Part shown: positions 24,907 to 36,670 of the stretch, piece after piece
Numbering within the stretch: position 1 is the stretch's first letter
Layout of the letters: each line of letters begins with the position of its first letter
Origin: Thunnus maccoyii
Taxonomy: Eukaryota; Chordata; Actinopteri; Scombriformes; Scombridae
Direction of reading: 5' to 3'
Assembly (NCBI RefSeq): GCF_910596095.1
Contig: NC_056554.1
Span: 4,092,001-4,156,000, forward strand
Length of the DNA: 64,000 nucleotides
Notes under the pieces: model-generated
What the model was told of the DNA's origin: nothing
What the model saw: the letters and a program-made list of their open reading frames with translations, nothing else
Databases searched by the model: none
Translations under genes and position numbers: made by a program

Positions 24907-24950
24907 TACATTTCTATTTTTCGTATTAATTATTATACACATACGATTAA

Positions 24951-25353
24951 TACTTTATCTCCATGATAGAAAGAAGAACACATCAGATGACGTGAGTCAG
25001 ATACAGCTTCTCTCTCTGTCTCTTTGGTCACTAATTTCATCTCTGATGGTAAAATGTCTCTGTGGCTGTTGTGTGAATTTATCTCCTTAACAAGAATGCA
25101 GCAGAGATCATATAATGTGCTGTAGGTAGTTTGCTTGTTGAAGTTACAGTGAGATGTCTGGTCTCACTCATTCATTTGGAATTGATCAGTTTTTAATTGA
25201 GTGGTTGTTCAGTCACCTGTTGATGATGTGTGATTAGTGAATGAGTGTGCAGGAGGTCTGGCTGCCTGCTTCTAACAGTTTCTTTAGTTTGTTTTTATGC
25301 TGAGTCGTATATTGAGTAATAAGCTTAAAGTAACTAGAATAACAAGTGTTAAC
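24951..25353. other. Noncoding spacer
   Basis: Nothing recognisable apart from a short CT-rich stretch near 25,008-25,024. Confidence 0.5.
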
Positions 25354-25812
25354 TAGTGGTGTAACAGATTGTAGTTGATCCGTGATCCGTACGGATCGCC
25401 CCCCACGGTTCAGCAGGCATATGAATTGTGGATTAATTGCAAAATGTAATGTCTCATTTAAGACAAAGTAAACAAACTGCTGTAAGTACAAGTCATGGAC
25501 AGACAGCGTGTCGCTAACAGGGATTTTGAAGAGCGACATTAAAACCAGCATCTAACAGGTCCGAAGTGATATTTGAGTTATGTTTACCTGCTGTTTAATG
25601 TGCTGCAGCTGAGCAGCTGATTAGCATCTAGCTGTTAACTGACGTTAGCAGTGAATGTTTGTTTGGTGGCTCGTTCAACAAGCTGCAGGACAAGACGTGT
25701 GTTCAAAACAACGTTTTATTTGTCTCCCCCTTTTTTCTTTTTTCTTTTTTTTTGCTGATCCTAATAATGATCTGATCTGTGACTCAAATCCGTGATACGA
25801 TCCGAACCCCTA
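25354..25812. mobile_element. Non-autonomous hAT element with perfect 8-bp target duplication
   Basis: 459 bp flanked on both sides by GTGTTAAC (25,346-25,353 and 25,813-25,820). The left end reads TAGTGGTGTAACAG; the right end, read inward, gives TAGGGGTTCGGATCG. Repeated GATCCG/CGGATC motifs near both ends (around 25,378-25,397 and 25,790-25,805) form subterminal inverted repeats. Eight-base duplications are characteristic of the hAT superfamily. There is no transposase frame. Confidence 0.85.
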
Positions 25813-26550
25813 GTGTTAACATGTCAGCTTTGTAGACTATATTTTATATGTGGTGCACATAGATAAGAGTGTGTGAGTCATGTATTTGATGCATGCATTC
25901 ATACTTTCTGATGTGAACCTACACTTTTAGATCTGTGAATGTTTTTAGTGTTCAGTCTTTTTAGTGTTCAGCATTGATCTGAACCTGTATCACATTATAA
26001 GCTTTGTGGTACTTTATATATTTCTGTATACTAAGAAAATACACAGGAAACACATGTAAATCATGTGATATCTTGTCTGTTTCTGATGAAAACATGAATC
26101 TGTTGTCACAATAGAACAATACTATAAATTTGAATTTCACTTTGTTTGTAAAATGACACATTCAGAACCACTCCAGGTCTAAAATGACACTTCTCTGTTT
26201 AGAAACAATATGTATAAATGTATTTAAAGAAGCATCCTTTTCACCACTCAGGGCTTTTTGTTTTTAAAAGCAAATTGATTTATTGGCATATAAAATTGCA
26301 TATAAAATTTCTGCAAAACCCAGATTACATTCAGTGACATTTAAACAGTGTTGGTGAGACTTATTAATCCAACTTGTTACAGACTCTACCTTTGTTTTGT
26401 GAGACACAGCCTGAAACCTGGATGATGTTTTGCAAAGAAACATTGTCATTAACAACGTTTTTTGCATAAAGATACCAACCAATACCAAAACCGACCAATC
26501 AGATGTCTCAGGAGCAGAGAAGGAAAGCAGGCTGGGAATTTCCCTGGATT
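25813..26550. other. Noncoding spacer before orphan lectin exon
   Basis: AT-rich DNA with no recognisable exon or element. Confidence 0.5.
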
Positions 26551-26745
26551 TTTAATTTTATAGGTAGAGTTTCCTTTTTACAGTTCACACAGTAGCATCA
26601 TGATGGAAAGGATCTTGCTGGGTGTCCTGTATCTCTCAGGTCAGTGAAACCTCAGATATTTTACTGTGCTTGTTCTTGTATATTATAACACTTAAAAGGA
26701 AATGTTTGAGCTACCTTACATGCTAAAATATGTCAACAGGTCATA
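26551..26745 (+). pseudogene. Orphan 5' end of a third lectin gene (lectin C)
   Basis: 26,600-26,639 is identical to lectin A exon 1 (MMERILLGVLYLSG, donor CTCAG|gtcag), with part of the shared promoter block just before it. About 60 bp further on, 26,685-26,740 resembles the last 60 bp of intron 1 up to the CAG acceptor. Exon 2 does not follow: similarity stops at the acceptor, and a Tc1 element begins about 15 bp later. Unlike lectins A and B, the intron is only about 100 bp and lacks the LTR. The gene cannot make a lectin. Confidence 0.75.
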
Positions 26746-26756
26746 CGTTTTTTCTA

Positions 26757-27702
26757 TACAGTTCATTGTTTATTAAGTAGTGTTGTGATAGTGGGAAACA
26801 TGGCATCAGGAAGTCAAATTGTTATTCTAAGCAAAGAGGGGCTTTCTCAGTGTCAAATCATGGCTAGACTAAATGTTTCTAAGGGGGCAGAGCATGGAAC
26901 TCTAAAACACTTTGCTGAAACTGGATCAGTTATATCCAAAACACGATCAGTCAGAACAAAAGTGAGCACACCATCAGAAGTTTAATACTTTAAGCTTAGT
27001 TCTCTGAGAGATAGAAAAGTAATTTCATCACAGATACAGAATTTTCTAAATAAAGAACACAAGACTCCAGTCCAAAAGTTCTGTCAAAAGAGGGACTCAG
27101 AGGATGTGTAGCAGTTTCTAAACCACTTTTCAGGGGGGAAACAAGGCCAAACGCTTGGAGTGGGCTAAGAAATACCAGCATTTCACAGTAAATGACTGGA
27201 AAAAAGTCCTATTTACTGATGAGTCCAAGTTTGAAATTGATGGCAGTAACAGAAGAGTGTATGTAAGGAGAGGAACAGGAGAGAGAATGATACCGCACTG
27301 TATCAAACCATCAGTGAAACATGGTGGTGGGAGTATTCAAATCTGTGGGTGTTTTGCCTGCTCCGGAGTTGGACACTTGCACCGAATTGACTCCACCCTG
27401 ACAAAGGAGAAGTACTACTCCATTCTTCAGAGACATGCTGTACCCTCTGGTTTGCATCTTTGTGGAGAAGGAAGCTTTGCAAGAACTACTTGAAGACCAA
27501 AGAAGACCAAGGAGTCCTGACTGTCATGGACTTTCCTCCACAGTCACCTGACCTCAACCCCATTTCAACGATTTCAACAAAGAAGATTTAACTTTTCACT
27601 CAAATTGTTAAGCTGATGTTATCATTTGAAAAAATAGTATTAAAGTCTAAACAAAAGTAAAATAGAAGTATCTTAGTGGTCTCAGACTTTTGGGCCCCAC
27701 TG
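26757..27702 (+). mobile_element. Tc1 element, internally deleted
   Basis: Plus-strand transposase remnant. The N-terminal part MASGSQIVILSKEGLSQCQI starts at 26,800. A catalytic piece at 27,155-27,490 contains FTDESKFEIDGSN (second-block Asp) and KPSVKHGGGSIQICGCF. Then come PQSPDLNP-like sequence and the right end CCCCACTG next to TA (27,703-27,704). Left-end TIR sequence is reduced to a few bases, and there are frameshifts and deletions. It lies exactly where lectin C exon 2 should be. Confidence 0.8.
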
Positions 27703-27748
27703 TAGATATGTGCATTAATGTGTTGTGTTCAGATGTATGTGAATTTCA

Positions 27749-27755
<7 letters not shown>

Positions 27756-27802
<47 letters not shown>
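27756..27802. repeat. (TA)n microsatellite
   Basis: About 22 uninterrupted TA units followed by GATA units. Confidence 0.9.
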
Positions 27803-27804
<2 letters not shown>

Positions 27805-29039
27805 TAGATATATAGCCGGGGAAGGGGTTTTGTTAAACTGGTGAATGACAACGCCACCTAGGAGAGAGCCTAGGTCTCTAAATGTTCGTGTTAACAGGGG
27901 TGAGCAGTAGGAATTACCCAAGAGACAGTCAGACTCAATTTGAATAATTTATTCATAAATTACTCAATTAAAAAAAAAAGGCACAATGCAAAATAATTAA
28001 AACTAATACTCTGAAACCAAGGCCTAATATAAAATGATAAAAAAAAATAAAAAGATAAAAGTCCAATAAAAATAAATAAAATGCGTCCAACTGTCCAGCC
28101 GCTCCGCCGACCAGCCGCCCTCTCCAGTCCGCTCTCAGCTCCGTAGCCAGCTCGTCCCTTCCGCTGTTGCTGCCCTGGAAGTAAAAAGAGGAAATCCGCC
28201 AGAGGGGAGCCAACGCCTGTACTTTCTCCGGTCCTTGCCCACCCTGTTTCACTAGGCTATACTTACACTTTGTCTGGACAGCTCGCCCAGCTGTCCAGAC
28301 TGAGTATAGTTCGCCTGGGTGGGTATGACTCGTTTTCTCGGCCCCTGGGACTGCCCGACGACTCTGTGGCTCTGCGTTCCGCTCAGTCTTCCTCTCCTCC
28401 TCCGGCAGCAATGATGACCCTTTTCTGTGCTCTCTCACATATCTATATATCTATATATATCTACATCTGCTCACTTTCCTGTATAGACATCACTTTTTTA
28501 AGTACCTGTACTCTTTTTTATCTGTTCTTTTTTTTTTTTTTAATCTTTCTGTGCTTTTATTGCTGATTGTATCATTTCTCATATCTGGTGGTAAGCAAGG
28601 AGGGTATACAGTGTTTTATCAAACATTTTACTGTCATTAGCCTCTGACACTGTCCTTACACTCACAGCCCAGCAGCATCTCTTCTTCTCCGCTGTGTGAA
28701 TTATAGCACTATAGGCTGACAGGTGTTTAGGGCAGAATATTTTACAGTAAAACTCAAAACAGATTTACAAAATAATAATAATGCAAACAATAATATTTAA
28801 AAGAATAAGCAAAGAATTCAAAGACACAAAGCAGATAAAACATTTTTAATTGCTAATAAGTATCAGCAGCAGAGTAATTAAGGGGAATAATTTCAAATAT
28901 ACGTGACAGGTAGGTTACAGGATAATTGTAATAAAATTCATCATCTTGGATAGAATTGACAATAGTCAACAATCAATTGTTTCCTATTGCAAATCCAAAC
29001 CATCCAATTTGAGTCTTTTTTTTTCTCACTTACAAAAGG
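27803..29039. other. Unassigned region with CpG-richer core
   Basis: 28,085-28,400 is clearly GC-richer than its surroundings and holds a perfect hairpin (28,272-28,300). The surroundings are A/T-rich. A 156-codon minus-strand frame (27,968-28,438) spans it but ends in a hydrophobic low-complexity run and is judged non-coding. It may be part of an unrecognised element. Confidence 0.45.
28272..28300. repeat. Perfect 12-bp inverted repeat (hairpin)
   Basis: GTCTGGACAGCT, a 5-base loop CGCCC, then AGCTGTCCAGAC. An outer CTATACT/AGTATAG pair flanks it, so the palindrome extends further with interruptions. Confidence 0.85.
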
Positions 29040-29610
29040 CAATGCAAGTTTATTCATATAACACATTTCAACAACAAGGCAATCCAAAATGCTTTACATA
29101 AAACATAAAAGGCATCAAGGCAAAATGTAAAAGAAATAAGACAATATAGAAAAGACTTTTACATACAATTTTTAAAAAAGCTAAATAGAAAATAAAAATT
29201 AGCTAAAATAGAATAAGACAGATAAAACAGGAGAGTAAGTTACAATGTAATGTAAGATATTAATCAAAAAGCCTCAAATTTGATTTAATAAAAGGCAAAC
29301 AGAAAAGTCTTCAGCCTTGATTTAAAAGAACTGAGAGTTGCAAGCAGACCTGCAGTTCTCTGGGAGTTTGTTCCAGATATGTTGAGCATAAAAACTGAAC
29401 ACTGCTCCTTCATGTTTAGTTTTGACTCTGGGAACAGAAAGCAGACATGACCCAGACCAACTTAGAGGTCTGGATGGTTCACAGTGTAGCAGAAGGTCAG
29501 AAATGTATTTTGGCCCTAAACCATTCAGTGCTTTATAAACCAACAGCTGTATGTTGAAATCAATTCTTTGACAGACAGGAAGCCAGTGTAAAGATCTGGG
29601 AAGTAGAATG
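29040..29610 (-). mobile_element. LINE (L2/Rex-like) 3' fragment
   Basis: The minus strand encodes VYKALNGLGPKYISDLL, then LLSVPRVKTKHEGAVFSFYA and QHIWNKLPENCRSA (29,322-29,543). This is the C-terminal region after the reverse-transcriptase domain of fish non-LTR retrotransposons. Downstream A/T-rich sequence (29,040-29,290) is compatible with the element's 3' end. No complete ORF. Confidence 0.65.
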
Positions 29611-29825
29611 ATATGTTAGGGCCTTTGCAGTCACAAGATCTCAACCCAATTGAACACCTATGGGAGATTTTGGACCAACACAATCAACAAAACACCAGCT
29701 GAGAGAATATCTTTTTGAAGAATGATGTTCATCCCCCCAGAAGAGTTCAGAGACTGTAGAATCAATGCCAAGACGCATTGAAGCTGTTCTGGCGGCATGT
29801 GATGGCCCAACACCTTACTAAGACA
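29610..29825 (+). mobile_element. Tc1 transposase C-terminal fragment
   Basis: Translation gives SQDLNPIEHLWEILDQ, the conserved Tc1 motif around the catalytic glutamate, then a frameshifted tail ending AACDGPTPY. The same subfamily is at 36,671-37,045 in the opposite orientation. Confidence 0.8.
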
Positions 29826-30224
29826 CTTTATGTTGGCTTGTGTGTATGTATAGGGTTAGGGCAGGTAGGAAATGAATGCATCAAATTCTTAGTTGTTTGT
29901 TTGTTTTTTCAGTCTAAATGTAAACATTTGGACAGTATTCTGAACCCACGGAGCATTTGGATCAACACAGACCTGCCTGTTTCCTACTGTGAATAATCTG
30001 TAGAGAGAAAATTGAGAGTAACACTTTTATTAGTAATATTGTGAAGTCAAAACTGTTGAGTTTTAAAATACAGTTTCCATTAGAAGAAAAAGTTATTTAC
30101 TTACATAATGGCATTAACGTTGCATAGAGATGTGGGTTGTTGTGATCTGTATCCCTTAATTCTTGAAAAAGGTATCGGTTTTGAATAAAAACGCATGCAG
30201 CATCCTGTTAAACATAGCCAGTGT

Positions 30225-30227
<3 letters not shown>

Positions 30228-30295
<68 letters not shown>
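30228..30295. repeat. (AG)n microsatellite
   Basis: About 34 uninterrupted AG units. Confidence 0.95.
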
Positions 30296-30296
<1 letters not shown>

Positions 30297-31929
30297 TTTG
30301 ATCACTTTCATGTCATTTACAGTTACTTTCATTGAAAAAAAGTTTTGTTGTTCCCTCCTGGAATAGAGAATGATTGATGACAATGACGATTAAAGATGGT
30401 GAATAAAATAAACATAATTATTTATTAATACTAACTTTTATTCTTTTAGGCTTGCGGTACTTTCAGACAGATATTGTTTCCAATATAAAGTGTTATCTTT
30501 AAAAAGATATAAAGATAACACACACACACAGTTGGCAATGGTTGAATTTCCACCACGGCTCACCATGTGACAATAGACACAACTCAATAATCAGTTTGAT
30601 TATCAAGTCTGGGCCAATAAACACTGTTTATGATATCATTTGAATAAACTTGCCATGTTAATCATGTAATATCGCTAATTGTTCCCCCTGCTGCTACTAC
30701 CTGCTGTACTTGGCTATACATGATGTGGCAGAACCACATATCAATTGTTAACATGCCCAATAATTGATTAAGGAAAATGTTTGAAATTTGCATCGCAAAT
30801 GAAAACTTGGCAAAAGCTATTATACTGTGTCATTCATTTATTGCCTATCCATCCACAACTGTCCTTTTAGGCATGCTTCATTAGAAGAGTTATAATTACA
30901 AAAATACATCAATAAACAACAAAAAAGTCATTTTATATGCTTACGATTACGTTACAATGTGTTAAAAAAATGTTTTTACTGCTTATAAATGCTATTCAAA
31001 ATATGTCTTCCCTTTATAGAGAGGTGAAAATAGAATGAAGGACTATCGCTGGTTATTGTTGACCAAAATAGCATAAAAATAGGGTTTGATATGACAAATA
31101 TCTTAAGAATTATTACTTTAATTCTTGCACTAATTGTTTTTTAGCCACCTGGGGGCAGCAGAAGCAAGCTGTAAAAACAACATTGACATATTATCACATT
31201 TTAAGGTGACACTTGACGGCTGCAGAGTCAGGTAATAAGTTTGTGGGATGCTCACTACAAGCAACCACTTTCACAGTCTGTACACATAGTCATTTGATCT
31301 ATTGTTGATACAATGATATTGATTAGAGCAGCTTTAAAGTCTAATAATCCTTGTATGGCCAGCTAACGGAGGAAATATGCTTTTTACATGTGCAGCCATG
31401 ATGTGGACACAATTACAACAGATCACACCAAGACCACATCCAGCTGTGATGTTGGTGGTCAGAGGTTAAAGAGACTTATACCTTCTAACACACAGAAGCA
31501 AATGCAGTGATGTTTTTCCTCCTTCCAAAATCTAGTGTGGGATTACTCCTTTAAGAATAAGGTTGATGTTATCATACACTTAGAGAATTTCCCAATATTT
31601 ACCACAAATAGACCAGGACCAGCAATGCATTAGTCTGTCTTGCAATAGTTCCCAGCTTCCCTATACCTACTCTGTAAGTGGCACTCAGCCACACACCAAT
31701 TGGTTCCTTCTAAAGATGTAAATCTTTAAAAACAGGTCACAAACTTCTCAAACAGGAGTAAATAGTACATATTAACTATTTGTAGCCAAGGATTTATACA
31801 CATTTAGGGCATTTGTGTTATTTCATGTTATTTAGCAGGACAGTGTATTTGGAATTGACTAAAAAATAAACTAGTGTGTTTTACATGTAACTTACTGCAA
31901 CAGAAAATCAAGGAACACGCCAACTCACC
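30296..31929. other. Noncoding spacer 3' of X1
   Basis: AT-rich DNA with no exon or recognisable element. A chemokine-type exon (the sequence for DDCCFKFYPR) was looked for on the minus strand and not seen, which matters for interpreting X1. Confidence 0.55.
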
Positions 31930-34900
31930 TTATGCTGCTCCTCTTGGATACTGATGGACTTTTTTTTGTACAGGAGCTTTTGAATGATGGGTCACTGTAA
32001 CAGGAGCAGCTTCAGAGCTACTGGCAGAAATCAGTCCAGAAGTTGTAGTGACCTCTGAAGAAGTCAGCTCCAGCACAGAGGGACTTTTAATAGTTGTTGG
32101 ACAACAATGGAGCTCTATGACACAGGAATAACATATATCATGCTTTTGATATGCAGACAATACTTGTTACCGGATCAATTCATTGTTGGTTTCAATCTTC
32201 CAGATTGAGAAAGGAAAATCAAGGAGCACGCCAACTCACCATGTACTGCTCTTTTTGGGTCCTGATCAGCTTTTTCTTGTATGGAAGTTTTTGAATGATG
32301 GGTCACTGTAACAGTAGCAGCTTCAGAGCTACTGGCAGAAATCAATCCAGAAGTTGTAGTGACCTCTGAAGAAGTCAGCTCCAGCACAGAGGGACTAGCA
32401 GGAGTTGTCTGTCCCAGAACAGAAAGAGGACTGGAGGCTAATGTCTTATTTCCGTCTCTAAACATATATATAAGACAGATTGGTTGAACATTTTGGAATA
32501 TGCTATTCTTTGGAATATACCATCATATACATATTGTACAGGACTTTTTTTAATGTCCAAACATCCAAAGATGCAAAACTTACGGAACAAGTGGAGCAAT
32601 GACAGAAAAGTAGATTTCCACATCAATACACACTTCCATGTTGGGAAACGCCATGCTAGTCCAATACAGTACAGACAAAACATGACAACAAAATATTTCA
32701 GATAAAACAGATATATGAGTTTTAAAAGTAATCTGTCACTGCATTTGGTGATATTAACAAGATTCTACCACATTTAATACTCCTGCTACCATTTCTAGAG
32801 CTCTTACTATTAGCCACAGCAGCTGCCGATGCTACCGCTACTGCTGTTACATACATCACTTACATTATCATAGGTTCACATCCTGGAGCAGGAGGTCTGA
32901 GGTCTATGTGTGACAACCTTGAAGAGTACAAATCTTTTTGTTGTATATTCGTCTTGTTGCACTGACAGTCTTGTTGACTTTTGTTGACAGAGCGGTTGTC
33001 ATGCAGTGTGAGACTGCTCTCCTTGCTCGCTGTAGAAAACACATGACTTCAGACTTTATCTGCACAATTATAACATTAGAGCATATGAGCAGGGGAGGAA
33101 GCAAGCCTTATACAAAGTCGTTCCCAACACAAAAAAAATGATTCAATCGAATGTAATCATAAATATAAGACAACAAGACAGAACAAATAAAAATAACAAG
33201 AGAAGGTAAATGAAATTTTAAAAGGGAATTTACAATCAAAACAAAAAAAAGGATAAGGGAGTGTTATAAAATGTTATTTTAAAGAGAGCGCAACTTCTAT
33301 ATTTAACAACATTGCAATTTACATCGACACACATTTGTCAAATACTGATTTTAAAGCAGTTGTGTGATAGGCTGATTCACTATCTTGCAATTTATAAACA
33401 TCATTCCACACACCCTCATTAATTAATCTAATGTTACAGCATTATTTGCTTTGCTATGATTGATGTTGAAACCACCAAGCAGCACCTTACACCATTTCCC
33501 CATTTTTCAAGTCATTTCTAGGGTAGATGAAATAGCATTTCTGAAGATGTCGGTATCAGAATCGGGTGGTGTATACATACAACTTAATTAAGCGTCACAA
33601 GTTTATCACTTTCAAATAAACCAAGTCTGCAGCTATAAATGTTAGCAGGCTATTTTGATTCCTCAATTTCTAATAAGCCATCAGCAAAAGTTAGTCAGCC
33701 ACCTGTGATTTTAAATGTTAATAAATCATTAATAGAGGATTCTTAAAATAATCCATCAGGTCTGCAGCTGTAAATGTTAACAAGCTTTTGGTCCAGATCT
33801 CCTGCAGCCCTATTCCAGAGGATAAGTGGTCAAACAGTCTACTGGATGGGTCTTCATGATGAATCAAGAGCTAGCTGAGTATCATATTTGAGGAGGATTT
33901 TCCACAACCTGGCAACCTAATGGCTTATAAGCTAATTATAAATAATTAGTAAATGTATTTATTCATAATTAATAAAGCCACTCAAAAAGCCAGAAAATGT
34001 ACACAAATAATAACCATCAATGCCAACAAGTAGAGCAATGTATAGAAATATGAAGTATATGTCAACAAAAATTTGGTTTACAACAGACACCAAAGAATAA
34101 AGAAGAATTTGCATTTTAAAAAAAGTAGCTATACACACAGTTTGATATATTAGATACCAAAAAATGTAAAGTATCATACAGTTAGGATGAGGTAGCAAGA
34201 AACCATCAAATACATAAACTGACAGCACACCTACAGAAGAAACAAGACTAACCTTCATATGTTGTGTTGGTGTCGTTGCTTTCATTAGATTTGATGTTGA
34301 CGGGTGGAAGCTGAATATAAAACTCTCCAAACAGCATCTCCTCATCAGTGCTTCTTCTCTGTACAAACACTGCAATTACACAAATACACTGCATTCACTT
34401 TCACTTCTAATAATAATTTTGAACACGTTTAAAGGCAACACAATGCAATGTAAAAACAACAGTGCTGATAATGATGACAAAAACAATTTGTTTGCATTGT
34501 TGATGTGCATGTTAAATGAGTAAAAGGGAACAGTTGAGCACAAGTTCACTCTTGACTCTTGCGGTACTAGTTTGACAAAAGAATGTTAAGTCAGTGAGTT
34601 GAGCCTGAATTAGTTTAAATTAAATTAAGTTTGATTTGATTTGATTTGTACAAAAGGAACAGATGGTCAATTACTTAAGTTTCTCTTAATCAGGGAAATC
34701 ACACTGATCCGGAAAGTGTTTCCCTGTTGAGCTGCAGTGGAAGGATTGTAACAAAAAGAGGAAATTTGGGGCTAAAAAGACAACATTGAAAGACCTGACT
34801 GTTGTTTTAGGACAGACTTGAAAAATCATGAAACCATCCTTTAACTTGGTCATGACTGAAATCACAACAGCTGAAAGACTGCCTGTCCGGGATATCTGTC

Positions 34901-35029
34901 CATTTGTGTGTGTTGCAGGGTTGTGTAATTTACAATTTCACCACAAAATAAATGGTAGATCAGCTCCAGAAACTGTATGTCATGGACTACACCAATGATC
35001 TCTCTCTCTCTCTATATATATATATATAG

Positions 35030-35070
<41 letters not shown>

Positions 35071-35377
35071 CAGTATGTTGGCTAATATGCAGAGAAGTTA
35101 TTTTCCCTAGAACATCTTATTTGAACATTGTGTCAAATTTCTCATAAAGCTGCAGGACTGATCCACACAGCTTTCACAAACCAACAAAATCCACATTGAC
35201 AGAACAAGGATGCATTTTCACAACTACTTATTATATACTATAAAATATGTTATATATGTTGTATATAATATGGCTGTTTCTGAAGCTTCTCTTACCTGAG
35301 AGAGGATCTGGTGTTAAAAAGAAGACAATCCATACTATGTTCAGGAGAAGCACAATGATATGAACAGCCCGCTGCAT
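31930..35377 (-). CDS. X1: mucin-like secreted protein of the extended-chemokine family, no chemokine domain
   Basis: Minus-strand exons 35377-35296, 34369-34253, 33029-32864, 32457-32240 and 32114-31930 join in frame (phases 1,1,2,1), 255 aa. Exon 1 is a signal peptide (MQRAVHIIVLLLNIVWIVFF). Exons 2-3 (residues 28-121) contain sequons including NES, NDT, NTT, NRS, NKS and NKT, and a CQC pair. Exons 4 and 5 (about 122-255) are near duplicates, Ser/Thr-rich, sharing SPSVLELTSSEVTTTSGLIS and VTVTHHSK. Exon 5 reaches TAA one base before a conserved GTGAGT donor. An internal exon therefore seems to have become terminal, and a former downstream exon, probably the chemokine domain, has been lost. 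The best guess is a heavily glycosylated secreted protein. Its function is unknown. Confidence 0.6.
34999..35070. repeat. Palindromic TC-TA-GA microsatellite in X1 intron 1
   Basis: Runs (TC)n, then alternating TA with one GATA interruption, then (GA)n. The TC and GA arms are complementary, so the whole can fold into a long hairpin. Confidence 0.85.
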
Positions 35378-36670
35378 GTTCACATGTGATGATAAAACTT
35401 CACTATCAGCACTGAATACAGCTGCTGTCTGTCTGACACACTGAAATATACTGCAAGACCTAATATCTAATCTCAAAGATGTTAAACTAGCTTCATGTGT
35501 GTGTTTGCAGGTGTGTTTGTGTGTGTTGCAGTCTTGTGTAATTTACCATTTAACCACAAAACCAACAGTACATCTGGTGTAGAATGTGTGATTTACTTTC
35601 ACACGCACATATAACACACTGTTTCCTACAGCTGAATTTTTTTCTCTTTCCAAACGTCATGATCACACAGTAGGAATGGAGTGTAAATTCAGAGCTTTGC
35701 TTAAACATTCAACTATCTCTTCACCGTATTTAAATACAGAGCCTGGAAGAGCCTTGTGGATCTACAGCCAATGTCCTTAACCAGCAGTCAGTGCTCATTA
35801 CAAAATACACTTGAACCATAGCCTGCATATACAAACAGGTGACAAATTAAAGGAAAAACTGGTACAGGTCTGAAACCACAACAAAATGTAATATAGTAAA
35901 TATAAGAGTCCCTCCAGGAGTTTTTTTACTATAGCCAAAAATGCTTGATTTTGCAGCTTATCTCAAAAATGCAATACAAATTGCAATATTCTCTGTGCTC
36001 TTTCTGTGGTAAAATTGTGGGCAGTGGTAAAAATTTGCAAGCAAGGGATTTTTTTGAAATACTACCAATGAAGAATCATATGTAATCACTTCCTTCGATA
36101 AAAACTGCATATCAGAGAAACGAATGAAGTGACACCTGCAAGCTACTTCAGGCAGCCCAACTCCAGCAGCCGCTCCACTCACTGTAACATATATCATCAG
36201 CAATATTTTATTTTCATTTTTTAAACAATGTGGCTAGATTTGTAGATGGTGTCAAAAAGTCGTTCGTCTCAATAAATATGTGTTTTCTGAAATTACACAT
36301 TTACACCTATTTGTTCTCTTGGCTATGACTCACTACTATATGATAATTCTCTTCAAAATACAATCATTTTAAGCCTCTGGTACGATGCTTTAACATTTCC
36401 CATCTGGCAACGCTGCCCTACTCACAGTTTGCTGCATGCCTGCTGCCACACACTTTGGCATGATACCGGCTTGTGCTGCCATGGCAGCTGCCGTCGCCGC
36501 CACTCAAACAGTGTTTCAAAACCCCCACTTCCACCCCAGCATCCACCTGTAGGCTCTGAGTCTATCTTCTACTAGAGGGTAAGTTAGTATCGTTGCTCCC
36601 CACTTTCTGCTGTGTGAGATCAATGTTTCCTTGTTGGGAGCGACGAGATCAGAGCCTAGACAACAGACAC
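35378..36670. other. Upstream region of X1
   Basis: 35,480-35,660 is a diverged match to the upstream regions of X2 and X3 (GTGTGTTGCAG and CCACAAAACCAACAG-type words), so it is probably promoter-proximal. The remainder has no recognisable feature apart from a short GCC-rich run near 36,478-36,500. Confidence 0.45.

Larger units (their letters stand above)
17549..24950 (+). repeat. Segmental duplication, copy B (lectin unit)
   Basis: Direct repeat of copy A, offset about 14.1 kb for most of its length. Intron 1, the LTR, the 3' flank, the hAT-like element and the Tc1 fragment are all shared in the same order. It is shorter than copy A because sequence equivalent to 2,606-3,740 is deleted at about 17,836. 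Confidence 0.9.

Noticed and set aside
27968-28438. 156-codon minus-strand reading frame, the second longest in the window
   Set aside because: It spans a GC-rich island and then an A/T-rich tract that gives a Phe/Leu-rich low-complexity end. No domain, no family resemblance and no splice context.
30163-30383. Reading frames on both strands rich in Arg-Glu or Ser-Leu
   Set aside because: They are direct translations of the (AG)n microsatellite.
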